Part shown: positions 26,659 to 34,657 of the stretch, one piece after another
Layout: every line of letters starts with the position of its first letter
Numbering within the stretch: position 1 is the first letter of the stretch
NCBI RefSeq assembly: GCF_000428525.1
Contig: NZ_AUAC01000002.1
Span: 744,001-808,000, forward strand
Length of the DNA: 64,000 nucleotides
From: Hellea balneolensis DSM 19091
Lineage (GTDB): Bacteria > Pseudomonadota > Alphaproteobacteria > Caulobacterales > Maricaulaceae
Direction of reading: 5' to 3'
Notes under the pieces: generated by a model
What the model was told of the DNA's origin: nothing
Databases searched by the model: none
Seen by the model: the letters and a program-made list of their open reading frames with translations, nothing else
Made by a program: the position numbers and the translations under genes

Positions 26659-27183
26659 ATGGATATGTCCAAAATTTCTGTCGGTGAAAACCCTCCCTAT
26701 GACGTCAATGTCATTATTGAGGTTCCCCTTGGCGGAGAGCCCATAAAATATGAACTTGATAAAGAATCTGGAGCTATGTTTGTGGACCGGTTCCTCTACA
26801 CTTCCATGCGTTATCCCTGTAATTATGGTTTCATCCCGCACACATTATCAGATGACGGAGACCCAACTGATGTTTTAGTTGTTGGTAATCGCGCCCTTGT
26901 GCCGGGGGCTGTCATTCGGGCCCGCCCCGTCGGCGTTCTTATGATGGAAGACGAAGCTGGAATAGACGAAAAAATTGTGGCGGTTCCACATAATAAGCTT
27001 ACGCAATATTATGACCAGATTCAGGACTACACTGATCTGCCCCAAGTACTGCAAGACCGTATTCCGCACTTCTTCGCACACTACAAAGACCTTGAACCCG
27101 ATAAATGGGTCAAAATTTTGGGATGGGAGTCCAGAGAAAAAGCAGGTCAACTTATAAACCAAGGCATCAAAGCCGCGATTTAA
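26659..27183 (+). CDS. ppa: Soluble inorganic pyrophosphatase
   Basis: 174 residues, the usual family I length. It contains the signature [10 protein letters not shown] (about 73-82) with the metal-binding aspartates, plus [15 protein letters not shown] and the closing KVWV-like KWVKILGWE. It hydrolyses pyrophosphate in the cytoplasm. Its own terminator follows, and the membrane pyrophosphatase gene lies next, an arrangement that places both pyrophosphate-consuming enzymes side by side. Confidence 0.95.
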   Translation: MDMSKISVGENPPYDVNVIIEVPLGGEPIKYELDKESGAMFVDRFLYTSMRYPCNYGFIPHTLSDDGDPTDVLVVGNRALVPGAVIRARPVGVLMMEDEAGIDEKIVAVPHNKLTQYYDQIQDYTDLPQVLQDRIPHFFAHYKDLEPDKWVKILGWESREKAGQLINQGIKAAI

Positions 27184-27210
27184 AATCCTCAGTCTAAATT
27201 ACTCAAATTA

Positions 27211-27247
27211 AAAATACCCGTTTGATAAGAAATCAAGCGGGTATTTT
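27211..27247 (+). terminator. Rho-independent terminator of ppa
   Basis: A 16-bp stem: AAAATACCCG (27211-27220) pairs with CGGGTATTTT (27238-27247), and TTTGAT pairs with ATCAAG by one wobble plus Watson-Crick pairs. The 3' arm ends in a U-run. Confidence 0.88.
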
Positions 27248-27305
27248 GCTATCAACTCTGCCTCTTGATTAAACTCGTAAATCCGCTATCAACATCCTAT
27301 TAACC

Positions 27306-27394
27306 GCGAGGGGAAGCGTATGTCTGGGAGGACTATACGGCCAACTTCACTTAAGCGAGGGGAAGCGCGTCCGATAGAGATGCGGCCAACTTCA
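27306..27394 (+). promoter_or_regulatory. Tandem structured RNA motif in the hppA leader (candidate riboregulator)
   Basis: Two copies: 27306-27349 and 27355-27394. Each begins GCGAGGGGAAGCG and ends CGGCCAACTTCA; the middles differ (19 and 15 bases). Both fold alike. GAAG pairs with CTTC and CG pairs with CG. An inner stem follows with different bases in the two copies: TATGTC with GAC-t-ATA in copy 1, and CGTC with GATG (one wobble) in copy 2. GCCAA is left as a conserved one-sided internal loop. Conserved unpaired flanks around covarying stems suggest a small RNA aptamer or protein site in duplicate. I do not recognise it as a known riboswitch class. Confidence 0.55.
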
Positions 27395-27401
27395 TAACAC
27401 C

Positions 27402-27437
27402 GAAGCCCATACCTCTTTAAAAGGAGGTAAGCGGCTC
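27402..27437 (+). promoter_or_regulatory. Hairpin hiding a perfect Shine-Dalgarno sequence before hppA
   Basis: TACCTC (27410-27415) pairs with GAGGTA (27424-27429), extended by GCC/GGC. The 3' arm holds AAGGAGGT, a near-perfect ribosome site. A second, exposed site (GAGGAGA) lies nearer the hppA ATG. It may be the expression platform of the tandem motif upstream. Confidence 0.45.
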
Positions 27438-27442
27438 AAATT

Positions 27443-27463
27443 ATGAGGAGAGATCACAAATGA
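27443..27463 (+). CDS. Possible six-codon leader peptide overlapping the hppA start
   Basis: ATG at 27443 encodes MRRDHK and stops at a TGA that overlaps the hppA start as ATGA. The strong AAGGAGGT lies 14 bases upstream, longer than usual. The ATG lies within the ribosome-site region of hppA, so translation of one would affect the other. Weak evidence on its own. Confidence 0.2.
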   Translation: MRRDHK

Positions 27464-29556
27464 CTCTTTATCTTATCATAGCAGCAGGCTTGATAGCCGT
27501 GCTTTACGGGATCATCACCCGTGCCAGCCTGATGAAGGCTTCAACCGGCAATGAACGCATGAACGAAATCGCAGGCGCGATTCAAGAAGGCGCGAAAGCC
27601 TATCTAAACAAGCAATACAAGACCATTGCCATTGTTGGCGTCGTGGTCACCATCCTGCTCTTAGTACTTTTCCGTAATGCCATTGCCCCTGTCGGCTTTG
27701 TGCTAGGTGCGGTACTCTCGGGCATTGCGGGCTATGTCGGCATGCTCGTATCAGTCCAAGCCAATGTACGGACAACTGAAGCCTCACGCGAAAGCCTTGG
27801 CAAAGGCCTTAACGTCGCTTTTAAAGCCGGCGCTATTACAGGAATGCTGGTCGCAGGTTTCGCCCTGCTCGGCTTAGCTGGCTATTACCTCATCCTAACC
27901 CAAGTTATGGGCGCGGATTCTCGCGAAATCATTGACGGGCTTGTGTCTCTGTCACTCGGCGCGTCTTTGATTTCAGTCTTTGCGCGTCTCGGAGGTGGTA
28001 TCTTTACCAAAGGTGCTGACGTTGGCGGTGACTTGGTTGGTAAAGTCGAAGCAGGCATCCCAGAGGATGATCCGCGTAACCCAGCTACTATCGCTGACAA
28101 TGTTGGCGACAATGTTGGTGACTGTGCAGGTATGGCGGCTGACCTATTTGAGACCTATGTCGTGACTATCGCGGCCACAATGGTTCTTGGCTCTATCATG
28201 TTTGGCGCAGTGGGTTCACTTGCGCTGTATCCAATGGCGATTGCCGCTGTGTGTATTATCACATCCATCATCGGCACTTACTTTGTCCGCCTCGGCAAAG
28301 GGTCAACCAATGTTATGGGCGCTCTTTATAAAGGCCTCATCGCAACGGGTGTTCTGTCTGCTCTCGCGATTGGTGCTGTCACGCATCACATGGTTGGCTT
28401 CGGCGCTATTGAAGATACAGGCATGACAGGTAAAGCGCTCTTTATCTGCTCGCTTATCGGACTTATGATTACAGGCGCGATTGTTGTTGTAACCGAATAT
28501 TATACAGGGACAAAATATAAGCCTGTTCAATCTGTTGCTGCAGCCTCTGAATCTGGGCACGGCACAAATGTTATTCAAGGCCTTGCGGTCTCTATGGAAG
28601 CGACAGCTGTTCCTGTTCTCATCATTGTATTCGGTATTATCGCGACATTCAGCCTTGCGGGTCTTTACGGCATCGCGATTGCTGTGACGGCCATGCTTGG
28701 CGTTGCCGGTATGATTGTTGCGCTCGACGCTTTCGGTCCTGTGACTGATAATGCGGGCGGCATTGCGGAAATGGCTGAACTGCCATCTGAAGTCCGCAAT
28801 ACAACAGACGCTCTCGACGCGGTTGGTAACACCACAAAAGCTGTGACCAAAGGTTACGCGATTGCATCAGCGGGTCTCGGCGCGCTTGTGCTTTTTGCGG
28901 CTTATTACAAAGACGTTGAGTATTTTGCCTCCATCGCAAAACCTGGCTCATTCTTTGACGGTCTTGGCGCGCTAACCTTTAGCCTGACCGACCCTTACGT
29001 TATCGTCGGTCTCTTCATTGGCGGCATGCTCCCATATCTCTTTGGCGCATGGGCTATGCAATCTGTTGGCCGTGCGGCAGGTGCAATTGTGGAAGAAGTC
29101 CGCCGTCAGTTCAAAGCGGATCCCGGCATCATGGCGGGAACATCTCGTCCAGATTACGCCAAAGCGGTTGACCTTCTGACGGGTGCAGCGATTAAAGAAA
29201 TGATCAAGCCATCACTTCTGCCCATCCTCGCGCCTATTGTGCTGTTCTTCGCTGTGAAATTCACAGCAGGTAACGCGGCGGCAGTGTCAGCTCTCGGCGC
29301 GATGCTTCTCGGCGTTATCGTGACAGGTCTCTTCGTGGCTCTGTCTATGACAGCGGGTGGCGGCGCTTGGGATAATGCCAAGAAGTATATCGAAGACGGT
29401 CACCATGGCGGTAAAGGTTCTGAAGCTCACAAAGCCTCCGTAACTGGTGATACAGTTGGCGATCCTTATAAGGACACAGCCGGCCCGGCCGTCAACCCGA
29501 TGATCAAGATTACAAATATCATCGCGTTGCTTCTATTGGCAGTTATTGCGCACTAA
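27460..29556 (+). CDS. hppA: Membrane-bound proton-translocating pyrophosphatase, K+-independent
   Basis: 698 residues with about 16 membrane helices, the normal bacterial length. The pyrophosphate site is clear: [20 protein letters not shown], then [18 protein letters not shown]. The K+-dependence position in [10 protein letters not shown] (Lys at about 460, Thr three later) is the K+-independent, proton-pumping form; K+-dependent enzymes have Ala. The second conserved aspartate motif [18 protein letters not shown] is near the C-terminus. It couples pyrophosphate hydrolysis to proton export, complementing ATP synthase. An unusual structured leader lies upstream. Confidence 0.96.
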   Translation: MTLYLIIAAGLIAVLYGIITRASLMKASTGNERMNEIAGAIQEGAKAYLNKQYKTIAIVGVVVTILLLVLFRNAIAPVGFVLGAVLSGIAGYVGMLVSVQANVRTTEASRESLGKGLNVAFKAGAITGMLVAGFALLGLAGYYLILTQVMGADSREIIDGLVSLSLGASLISVFARLGGGIFTKGADVGGDLVGKVEAGIPEDDPRNPATIADNVGDNVGDCAGMAADLFETYVVTIAATMVLGSIMFGAVGSLALYPMAIAAVCIITSIIGTYFVRLGKGSTNVMGALYKGLIATGVLSALAIGAVTHHMVGFGAIEDTGMTGKALFICSLIGLMITGAIVVVTEYYTGTKYKPVQSVAAASESGHGTNVIQGLAVSMEATAVPVLIIVFGIIATFSLAGLYGIAIAVTAMLGVAGMIVALDAFGPVTDNAGGIAEMAELPSEVRNTTDALDAVGNTTKAVTKGYAIASAGLGALVLFAAYYKDVEYFASIAKPGSFFDGLGALTFSLTDPYVIVGLFIGGMLPYLFGAWAMQSVGRAAGAIVEEVRRQFKADPGIMAGTSRPDYAKAVDLLTGAAIKEMIKPSLLPILAPIVLFFAVKFTAGNAAAVSALGAMLLGVIVTGLFVALSMTAGGGAWDNAKKYIEDGHHGGKGSEAHKASVTGDTVGDPYKDTAGPAVNPMIKITNIIALLLLAVIAH

Positions 29557-29621
29557 TATCAACATAACCCACTCGCCGCGAAGCGGCGGGCTCTCGTGGT
29601 TATGATGATACAAGTAACTCT

Positions 29622-29647
29622 AAGCCTCGCCTTGTGCGGGGCTTTTT
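29622..29647 (+). terminator. Rho-independent terminator after hppA
   Basis: AAGCCTCGC pairs with GCGGGGCTT (one T-G wobble) around a five-base loop, followed by TTTTT. A separate short hairpin CGCCGC-GAA-GCGGCG (29574-29588) lies closer to the stop and has no U-run. Confidence 0.8.
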
Positions 29648-29702
29648 AATGCCAACAAGGCACATCTCTTGCAAGGCTCTCTGATTGTAGTCGGAGGTTC
29701 CC

Positions 29703-29876
29703 ATGAGGGGTTCAAATTTGGTCTTAGTTTTCGCCCCCATAATCATACTGGAATTACTACGCCCCGCTTTTGAGGCATCAACATTTTCAAATAGTACCAA
29801 AGGCACAATAATTGGTATTTATCTAAGTCTGTCAGCCATCGGCCTTATTAAGACATATCGCGCGATGAAGTCTTGA
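29703..29876 (+). CDS. Small membrane protein (57 aa), unrecognised
   Basis: ATG at 29703 with GGAGG five bases upstream. 57 residues: MRGSNLVLVFAPIIILELL begins a first hydrophobic segment, then a short polar turn (FSNSTKGT), then a second segment IIGIYLSLSAIGLI and a basic tail. The pattern suggests a two-helix hairpin in the inner membrane. A minus-strand frame covering the same bases lacks a comparable ribosome site. It lies between the hppA terminator and another small membrane protein gene. Confidence 0.6.
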   Translation: MRGSNLVLVFAPIIILELLRPAFEASTFSNSTKGTIIGIYLSLSAIGLIKTYRAMKS

Positions 29877-29925
29877 TGGACTACGGCGGAACTCGCACGG
29901 GTGAATTCATAAGCTGTTAAACTCG

Positions 29926-30393
29926 ATGGGATTAAGCAGAGACATGGAACCTATTGCCCCCATAATAGAAACAGCACATCAACAGCGAAGTCCCGCACGT
30001 GGCACCTTGGCAGATGCGATTGCTACAGTTCTAGCCAGTATGGCCGCAATAACAGTCTTCATATATTCTACGGTTTTTTTCTTCAGTTTTCTGGAAAATG
30101 ATACGCATATTTGGGGCATTCTATCCGCTTTTCTACTTTGCTTTGGGGTAGGCGCATTTGCCTATATTCCAGCAACTCTCACAGGTCTGATTGCGTGGAA
30201 GGCCTATAAAAAAGGGGCTGAAAAGAAACCACTATTATGGGCAATCCTGTTGCTTCTACCTTGGATTTGCTTGAGTCTTGCGCTGTTCTTTGTCAGTGAT
30301 ATGGCTGTCATTTATAGCGCGCCAACTTTAATTACAGTCACCCTCTTAACGGCTTGGGCCCTGATTTCATTACGAAATTTACACAAACGATAG
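29926..30393 (+). CDS. Hypothetical membrane protein with four predicted helices
   Basis: 155 residues. A polar N-terminus of about 25 residues, then four hydrophobic segments (about 32-52, 60-82, 100-122, 127-148) and a basic end. The start may be 29926 or the ATG six codons later; neither has a strong ribosome site. No family recognised. Codon use resembles neighbours. Confidence 0.6.
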   Translation: MGLSRDMEPIAPIIETAHQQRSPARGTLADAIATVLASMAAITVFIYSTVFFFSFLENDTHIWGILSAFLLCFGVGAFAYIPATLTGLIAWKAYKKGAEKKPLLWAILLLLPWICLSLALFFVSDMAVIYSAPTLITVTLLTAWALISLRNLHKR

Positions 30394-30513
30394 CGTTGTC
30401 ATCACGCCTTTGTGCAGCGCCTAATATTGTAAAATACCCTTAAATGAATTAGATTTTCATCGTGCGTTCAGGGACTGCGCGCTATTGAAGTTCGTAATAT
30501 AGGAGACACCCAG

Positions 30514-31161
30514 ATGAAATTACGTCACCTCTTAATGGCCGCTTCCGCTGCAATTCTTGCGGCATGCGCCACCTCAACCCCTTATCAACCCGCTTCAAAA
30601 GCCGGCGGATTTGACGGGTTTAGTCAAACGATGATAGAAAATGATCGCGCCCGCGTGACATTTGGTGGAAATTCCCTGACGGAACGTGAAACTGTTGAGA
30701 ATTATCTTCTCTACCGCGCGGCCGAGATTGCTACAGAACGTGGGTTTGACCATTTCACCCTAGCTGAGCGCGAAACTGAACAAAAGACACGCCTTCGAGC
30801 TAGTCCGGGTATAAGCCGCGGACTTTATGACCCTTACTTTGGCTATAGCTTTTATCGCCCCCGTTATGGATGGAGCCGCGGCTATGCGTTTTCTCGATTT
30901 GGTGGTTTTTATGGCCCTCGCGGACGTGGCTATGGACGCAGGGGTTTCGGGCAGAGAGGATTTGGGTTTGGACCGTCCTTTGGATATGATCCGTTCTTTG
31001 ACGATTATGACGTGCGCGAAATTACCAAATATCGCGCAACAGCTGAAGTCAAGTTTGGACGCGGTGCGAAACCTGCCAATAAAGATAATGCATTCAATGC
31101 CAGAGAGGTTTTAAAGAACCTCGCGCCAACCATCTCATATCCAGAGCAAAAAGAAGGATAG
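30514..31161 (+). CDS. CC0125/CC1285-type lipoprotein with Gly/Arg/Tyr-rich insert
   Basis: 215 residues. A lipoprotein signal ends ILAAC (Cys at about 18). YQPASKAGGFDGFSQTMIENDRARVTF and the ETVENYLLYRAAEIATERGFDHF stretch are hallmarks of a conserved alphaproteobacterial lipoprotein family named from Caulobacter CC0125/CC1285. About 60 residues in the middle (roughly 98-160) are almost entirely Gly, Arg, Tyr and Phe, an insert of low complexity. The C-terminal part resumes the family pattern (YRATAEVKFG). Function unknown; probably outer-membrane facing the periplasm. AGGAG lies upstream and a clear terminator follows. Confidence 0.8.
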   Translation: MKLRHLLMAASAAILAACATSTPYQPASKAGGFDGFSQTMIENDRARVTFGGNSLTERETVENYLLYRAAEIATERGFDHFTLAERETEQKTRLRASPGISRGLYDPYFGYSFYRPRYGWSRGYAFSRFGGFYGPRGRGYGRRGFGQRGFGFGPSFGYDPFFDDYDVREITKYRATAEVKFGRGAKPANKDNAFNAREVLKNLAPTISYPEQKEG

Positions 31162-31190
31162 ATGTTCATCCTTGTCCCGAAAAATTACTA

Positions 31191-31214
31191 AACCGTCCTT
31201 TTGGACGGTTTTTT
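31191..31214 (+). terminator. Rho-independent terminator after the lipoprotein gene
   Basis: AACCGTCC pairs with GGACGGTT around TTTT, followed by a T-run. It may also serve the convergent gene ending at 31220. Confidence 0.9.
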
Positions 31215-31219
31215 ATGGC

Positions 31220-31753
31220 TCAATATAAAGCTCCAATAACTTGTTGTGCTTTTATCGGATGAGACTGTTTTGAGGGAGGCCTGACACCTTCGGATGCAAG
31301 GCTTTCAATATTTATATCCGCTTGGGCGCAAATAATACCATAAGTCACAGCCGCATGGCGGGCGTAAACCGTATCATGCTGAGCCAATAACCATGTCAGG
31401 TGTAAATGACAAAGATCATCTCTCCCCTCTTGCGCTGCCGCTAATGCCGCGACGATAGAAAGCTCATCAGCCGTAACACGAAAGGTTCCGGGAGAAGACA
31501 ATGTGATCTTTCGCGTGCCTAATACACCTAACTGATAGGAAAAACTTTTAAGAGCGTTCATGGCCAGCCGTCCAGCTGTACCGCCATGTTGGGATTTAAG
31601 AGCATCATTATCCATTGAGAAAGCGCGGTTAAATCCCGCTGTAAAATGACAACACCCTGTCTTACCCGATGCAATCGCGCGAAATCCCCATAAAGCAAAC
31701 CCACTTCCAAAACCGAGATCGGTGATACATTTATTCTCTACAAAGGGGTGCAT
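31220..31753 (-). CDS. Unknown protein divergent from the siderophore receptor, probably iron-regulated
   Basis: 177 residues, no signal peptide or membrane segment. Notable: GFGSGFALWGFRA followed by GCCHFTAGFNRAF near the N-terminus (adjacent Cys-Cys-His could bind metal), then alternating helices with several His. No family recognised with confidence. Fur-like boxes lie immediately before its start and it diverges from a catecholate-type receptor gene, so a role in iron acquisition or iron sparing is inferred. Confidence 0.65.
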   Translation of the reverse strand: MHPFVENKCITDLGFGSGFALWGFRAIASGKTGCCHFTAGFNRAFSMDNDALKSQHGGTAGRLAMNALKSFSYQLGVLGTRKITLSSPGTFRVTADELSIVAALAAAQEGRDDLCHLHLTWLLAQHDTVYARHAAVTYGIICAQADINIESLASEGVRPPSKQSHPIKAQQVIGALY

Positions 31754-31771
31754 TGCTAATTCCTATAATTG

Positions 31772-31788
31772 CGACTCATTCTCATATG
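31772..31788. promoter_or_regulatory. Fur-like half box
   Basis: CGACTCATTCTCATATG; its reverse strand reads ATGAGAATGAGT, sharing the GAGAATGA core with the fuller box 30 bases away. It lies about 19 bases before the unknown gene. Confidence 0.45.
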
Positions 31789-31801
31789 CAGTGTTTTCAT
31801 A

Positions 31802-31819
31802 ATTGAGAATGATTCACAA
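31802..31819. promoter_or_regulatory. Fur-like box
   Basis: ATTGAGAATGATTCACAA carries the GAGAATGATTC core of Fur boxes and lies about 49 bases before the leftward gene. Confidence 0.6.
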
Positions 31820-31905
31820 GTAATAACTTTTTATATTTATTATCCTTAGAAAAACAGACACTTTTCACTTGCAACTCACTCGCAAGAACACTAACAATCT
31901 TGTAA

Positions 31906-31922
31906 TTAAGAATTATTCTCAA
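31906..31922. promoter_or_regulatory. Fur-like box before the siderophore receptor
   Basis: TTAAGAATTATTCTCAA is a near-perfect palindrome 44 bases before the receptor start at 31966. In alphaproteobacteria Irr or Fur could bind it. Confidence 0.6.
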
Positions 31923-31965
31923 ATTGAATTGCAACTTACAAAAACTCCGAAGGGCACCGAAGTAA

Positions 31966-34143
31966 ATGGCTATCACGACGAACACATCCACATTTCTGAA
32001 ACTCCTTTTAGGCTCTGCGATAGGCCTCGTCACAGCCGTGAATGCATCGGCACAATCCCAATCACAGGACGAAATCGTCGTCACGGGTAAGTATCTCTAT
32101 GTTGATCAAATTAACGCTCTTAAAAGTCCAACCCCGATTATCGATGTACCGCAATCCTTATCCATTGTGACGGCTGACCAAATCACGAATCAGGGCTTTG
32201 ATAGCGTTGGTGATATCATCAACTACATCCCGGGCGTTACAAATACACAAGGCGAAGGCCACCGAGACGCTGTTGTTTTTCGCGGTGTCAGATCGACAGC
32301 TGATTTCTTTGTAGATGGCGTGCGGGATGACGTTCAATATTACCGCGGACTATATAATATTGAACAGGTCGAAATCTTACGCGGTGCGAATGCCCTTCTT
32401 TTCGGTCGTGGCGGAACGGGTGGCCTCGTAAACCGCGTGACGAAAAAGGGACAGTTAGGAGAACAATTCACAGGCTATAAAGCTTCGCTAGATACATTCG
32501 GCGCCTTTGGTCTTGAACTGGACAGTAATTTTGCGACTAGCGATAACTCTGCAATCCGCATCAATGGGATGTATGAGAATTTGAACAATCATCGCGATTT
32601 TTATGATGGAGATCGCTTCGCGATAAACCCGACAGCCCGTTTCGAACTTTCCCCACAAACAATCGTCGATCTCTCATATGAATATATCGACAATCAACGC
32701 TTTATTGACCGAGGCATCCCGGTAAATGATCTGACAGGAGGTGACGGCGAGCCCGTCAAAGCCTTTAAAGATATAGTCTTTGGCGATCCCGAGCTTAATA
32801 CTGCTCAGAACAAAGCTCACGTCCTGCGGGCGACACTCACACAAGAGTTTTCAAACAATCTCAAAGGTGTCTTCAATGCGAGCTATAGCGATTTTGATAA
32901 ATTATATCAGAATTTTTATGCGCAAGACCTTCGTTCATTGACGGCTGATGGAACAAGCGGTGTCGTGCGCCTTGATGGTTACGTGGACACAACACAACGC
33001 AAGAGCTTTAACCTCTCCGGAAACCTCATCGGCGAATTCGCCACGGGCAGAATCGAGCATACAATTGTGACGGGCCTCGAATATAGAGACACATCAAATA
33101 ATAATGATCGCTTTAACCCAGAGTTTCCTTTTGGCGCAGATGGCGCTGGTGATGACCGTGAAGACTTTATTATTGCGCGTCCTTTAAACTTTTTCGGCGG
33201 CAGTGGTGTTGACTCCGACGGCAACGCGTTCACAGTCGGATTCGGTAATGTAAATGACAACACTGAAGCTGACGTAAAAGTCTTTTCAGCCTTTATCCAA
33301 GATGAGATTGCTTTGTCTGATAAGCTAGATATCGTTATCGGAGCTCGCTTTGATAGCTTTGACTTCGAAGTCGATGACCTCAAAACCAGTGAACAGCGCG
33401 GACGTAAAGATGAAGAGATTTCCCCTCGCCTAGGACTTGTTTTAAAACCCCAAGAGAACGTCTCTTTTTACGGCAGTTTTAGCCAAAGTTTCTTGCCGCG
33501 CTCCGGCGGACAATTTGCATCTGTCAGCAATACCACACAACTTTTTGAACCAGATGTCTTTGAAAGCTTGGAGGCAGGTCTAAAGTGGGATATTGTTTCA
33601 GGCCTTAGCTTCACAGCCGCTTATTTTCAAAATGAGCAAACGATCGATGCTGCTATTGACGGAGCACCAGAAGATCTTGAAAGACGCGGCTTGGAAGTTG
33701 ATGGATTTGAACTTCAACTCGAAGGACAATTTACAGAGCGTCTATATGTCAGAGCAGGGTATGCCAATCTAAAAGGCAAAACAGATTTTAATGATATAGG
33801 TGTGGCCCAAGAGTTACCGCGAGAGTTACCTGAAAACACATTTTCAATCTGGTCAAATTTCCAAGTCACAGACCGGTTTGGACTCGGTCTAGGCGCAACC
33901 TATCAGGACGAAGCGTTCATTAGCGATTTGGATATAGGCGCACCATCCTCTAGTCATCCGACGCTTCCCTCTTTTACACGTTTAGATGCGGCGGCATATT
34001 ATGATGTGAACGATGATATGCGTATACAAGTAAATATCGAAAATCTGACGGACACAGTTTATTTCCCGTCCTCGCACAGCACCCATCAAGCCACCGTTGG
34101 CGCACCGCTCAATGCCCGCTTTACGGTTTCTGGACGTTTCTAA
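31966..34143 (+). CDS. TonB-dependent siderophore receptor, catecholate (Fiu/PiuA) type
   Basis: 725 residues. The signal peptide ends ASAQ. A TonB box EIVVTG is followed by the plug domain with DVPQSLSIVTADQI, GVRSTADFFVDGVRDD and VEILRGANALLFGRGGTGG, then a barrel ending TVSGRF. The plug pattern (RGxxST..FFVDGVRDD) is typical of receptors for catecholates and monomeric siderophores, but the ligand is inferred. Fur-like boxes lie upstream, and the start at 31966 gives a clean signal peptide. Confidence 0.93.
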   Translation: MAITTNTSTFLKLLLGSAIGLVTAVNASAQSQSQDEIVVTGKYLYVDQINALKSPTPIIDVPQSLSIVTADQITNQGFDSVGDIINYIPGVTNTQGEGHRDAVVFRGVRSTADFFVDGVRDDVQYYRGLYNIEQVEILRGANALLFGRGGTGGLVNRVTKKGQLGEQFTGYKASLDTFGAFGLELDSNFATSDNSAIRINGMYENLNNHRDFYDGDRFAINPTARFELSPQTIVDLSYEYIDNQRFIDRGIPVNDLTGGDGEPVKAFKDIVFGDPELNTAQNKAHVLRATLTQEFSNNLKGVFNASYSDFDKLYQNFYAQDLRSLTADGTSGVVRLDGYVDTTQRKSFNLSGNLIGEFATGRIEHTIVTGLEYRDTSNNNDRFNPEFPFGADGAGDDREDFIIARPLNFFGGSGVDSDGNAFTVGFGNVNDNTEADVKVFSAFIQDEIALSDKLDIVIGARFDSFDFEVDDLKTSEQRGRKDEEISPRLGLVLKPQENVSFYGSFSQSFLPRSGGQFASVSNTTQLFEPDVFESLEAGLKWDIVSGLSFTAAYFQNEQTIDAAIDGAPEDLERRGLEVDGFELQLEGQFTERLYVRAGYANLKGKTDFNDIGVAQELPRELPENTFSIWSNFQVTDRFGLGLGATYQDEAFISDLDIGAPSSSHPTLPSFTRLDAAAYYDVNDDMRIQVNIENLTDTVYFPSSHSTHQATVGAPLNARFTVSGRF

Positions 34144-34203
34144 ACCAGACTTGCTTCTGAGAAAGTTTTTCACAGAGCTAACCCTTGATTTCTCAAACGT
34201 TAA

Positions 34204-34243
34204 CCGCGATATAGCGCTCATATCGAGCTGAGCCATATCGCGG
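34204..34243 (+). terminator. Long hairpin after the siderophore receptor
   Basis: CCGCGATAT (34204-34212) pairs with ATATCGCGG (34235-34243), with an inner GCTC/GAGC pair. A T-rich but interrupted stretch follows, so it is either a terminator or an attenuator before the next gene at 34274. Confidence 0.5.
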
Positions 34244-34273
34244 CAGCCATTATTTTATTGAGGATTTATCTTT

Positions 34274-34621
34274 ATGAGTTTTACGGGTTCTACATTCAAC
34301 GATCGCTTGAAAGAGCAAAAAGAAGCTAAGTTAGCTATGCTCAAACGCGCGAAAGCAAAAGAGCTGGACCCTGAGGAAAAAGCGAAACTCATGGAAGAGC
34401 GTGCTAAGCGCAATGAAGAACGCGCCAAACGTGAAGCCGAAAAAGAGGTTGCGCGCAAAGCCAAGCTTAAAAAAGCTGCTGAAGAGAAGGCTGAAAAAGA
34501 GCGTAAACATAAACTCGCTCAAGAAGCTGCACAAAAAGCCAAAATCGAAATGGAACGTGCTGCAAAAGCTCGCCGCGATGCTAAATATGCCGCGCGTAAA
34601 GCCAAAAACTCGCGCCGCTAA
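34274..34621 (+). CDS. DUF6481 family protein
   Basis: 115 residues, extremely rich in Lys, Ala, Glu and Arg, forming one long charged helix. The N-terminus MSFTGSTFNDRLKEQKEAKLAMLKRAKAK matches the family pattern (MSFxGxxFNxRLK). Function unknown; the protein is probably cytoplasmic and may bind nucleic acid or ribosomes, judged only by charge. GAGG lies before the ATG. Confidence 0.75.
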   Translation: MSFTGSTFNDRLKEQKEAKLAMLKRAKAKELDPEEKAKLMEERAKRNEERAKREAEKEVARKAKLKKAAEEKAEKERKHKLAQEAAQKAKIEMERAAKARRDAKYAARKAKNSRR

Positions 34622-34657
34622 GCTTTAAACCTACCAGTCCCAATCGTTGGAAAGGAT

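Noticed and set aside
27306-27394. Known riboswitch class for the tandem hppA leader motif
   Set aside because: I compared it from memory with glycine, c-di-GMP, guanidine-II, Na+ and fluoride types and found no matching core, so no known name was given.
29600-29806. Leftward 68-codon frame after hppA
   Set aside because: It crosses the hppA terminator and lacks a ribosome site; the rightward 57-codon frame with GGAGG is the better reading.
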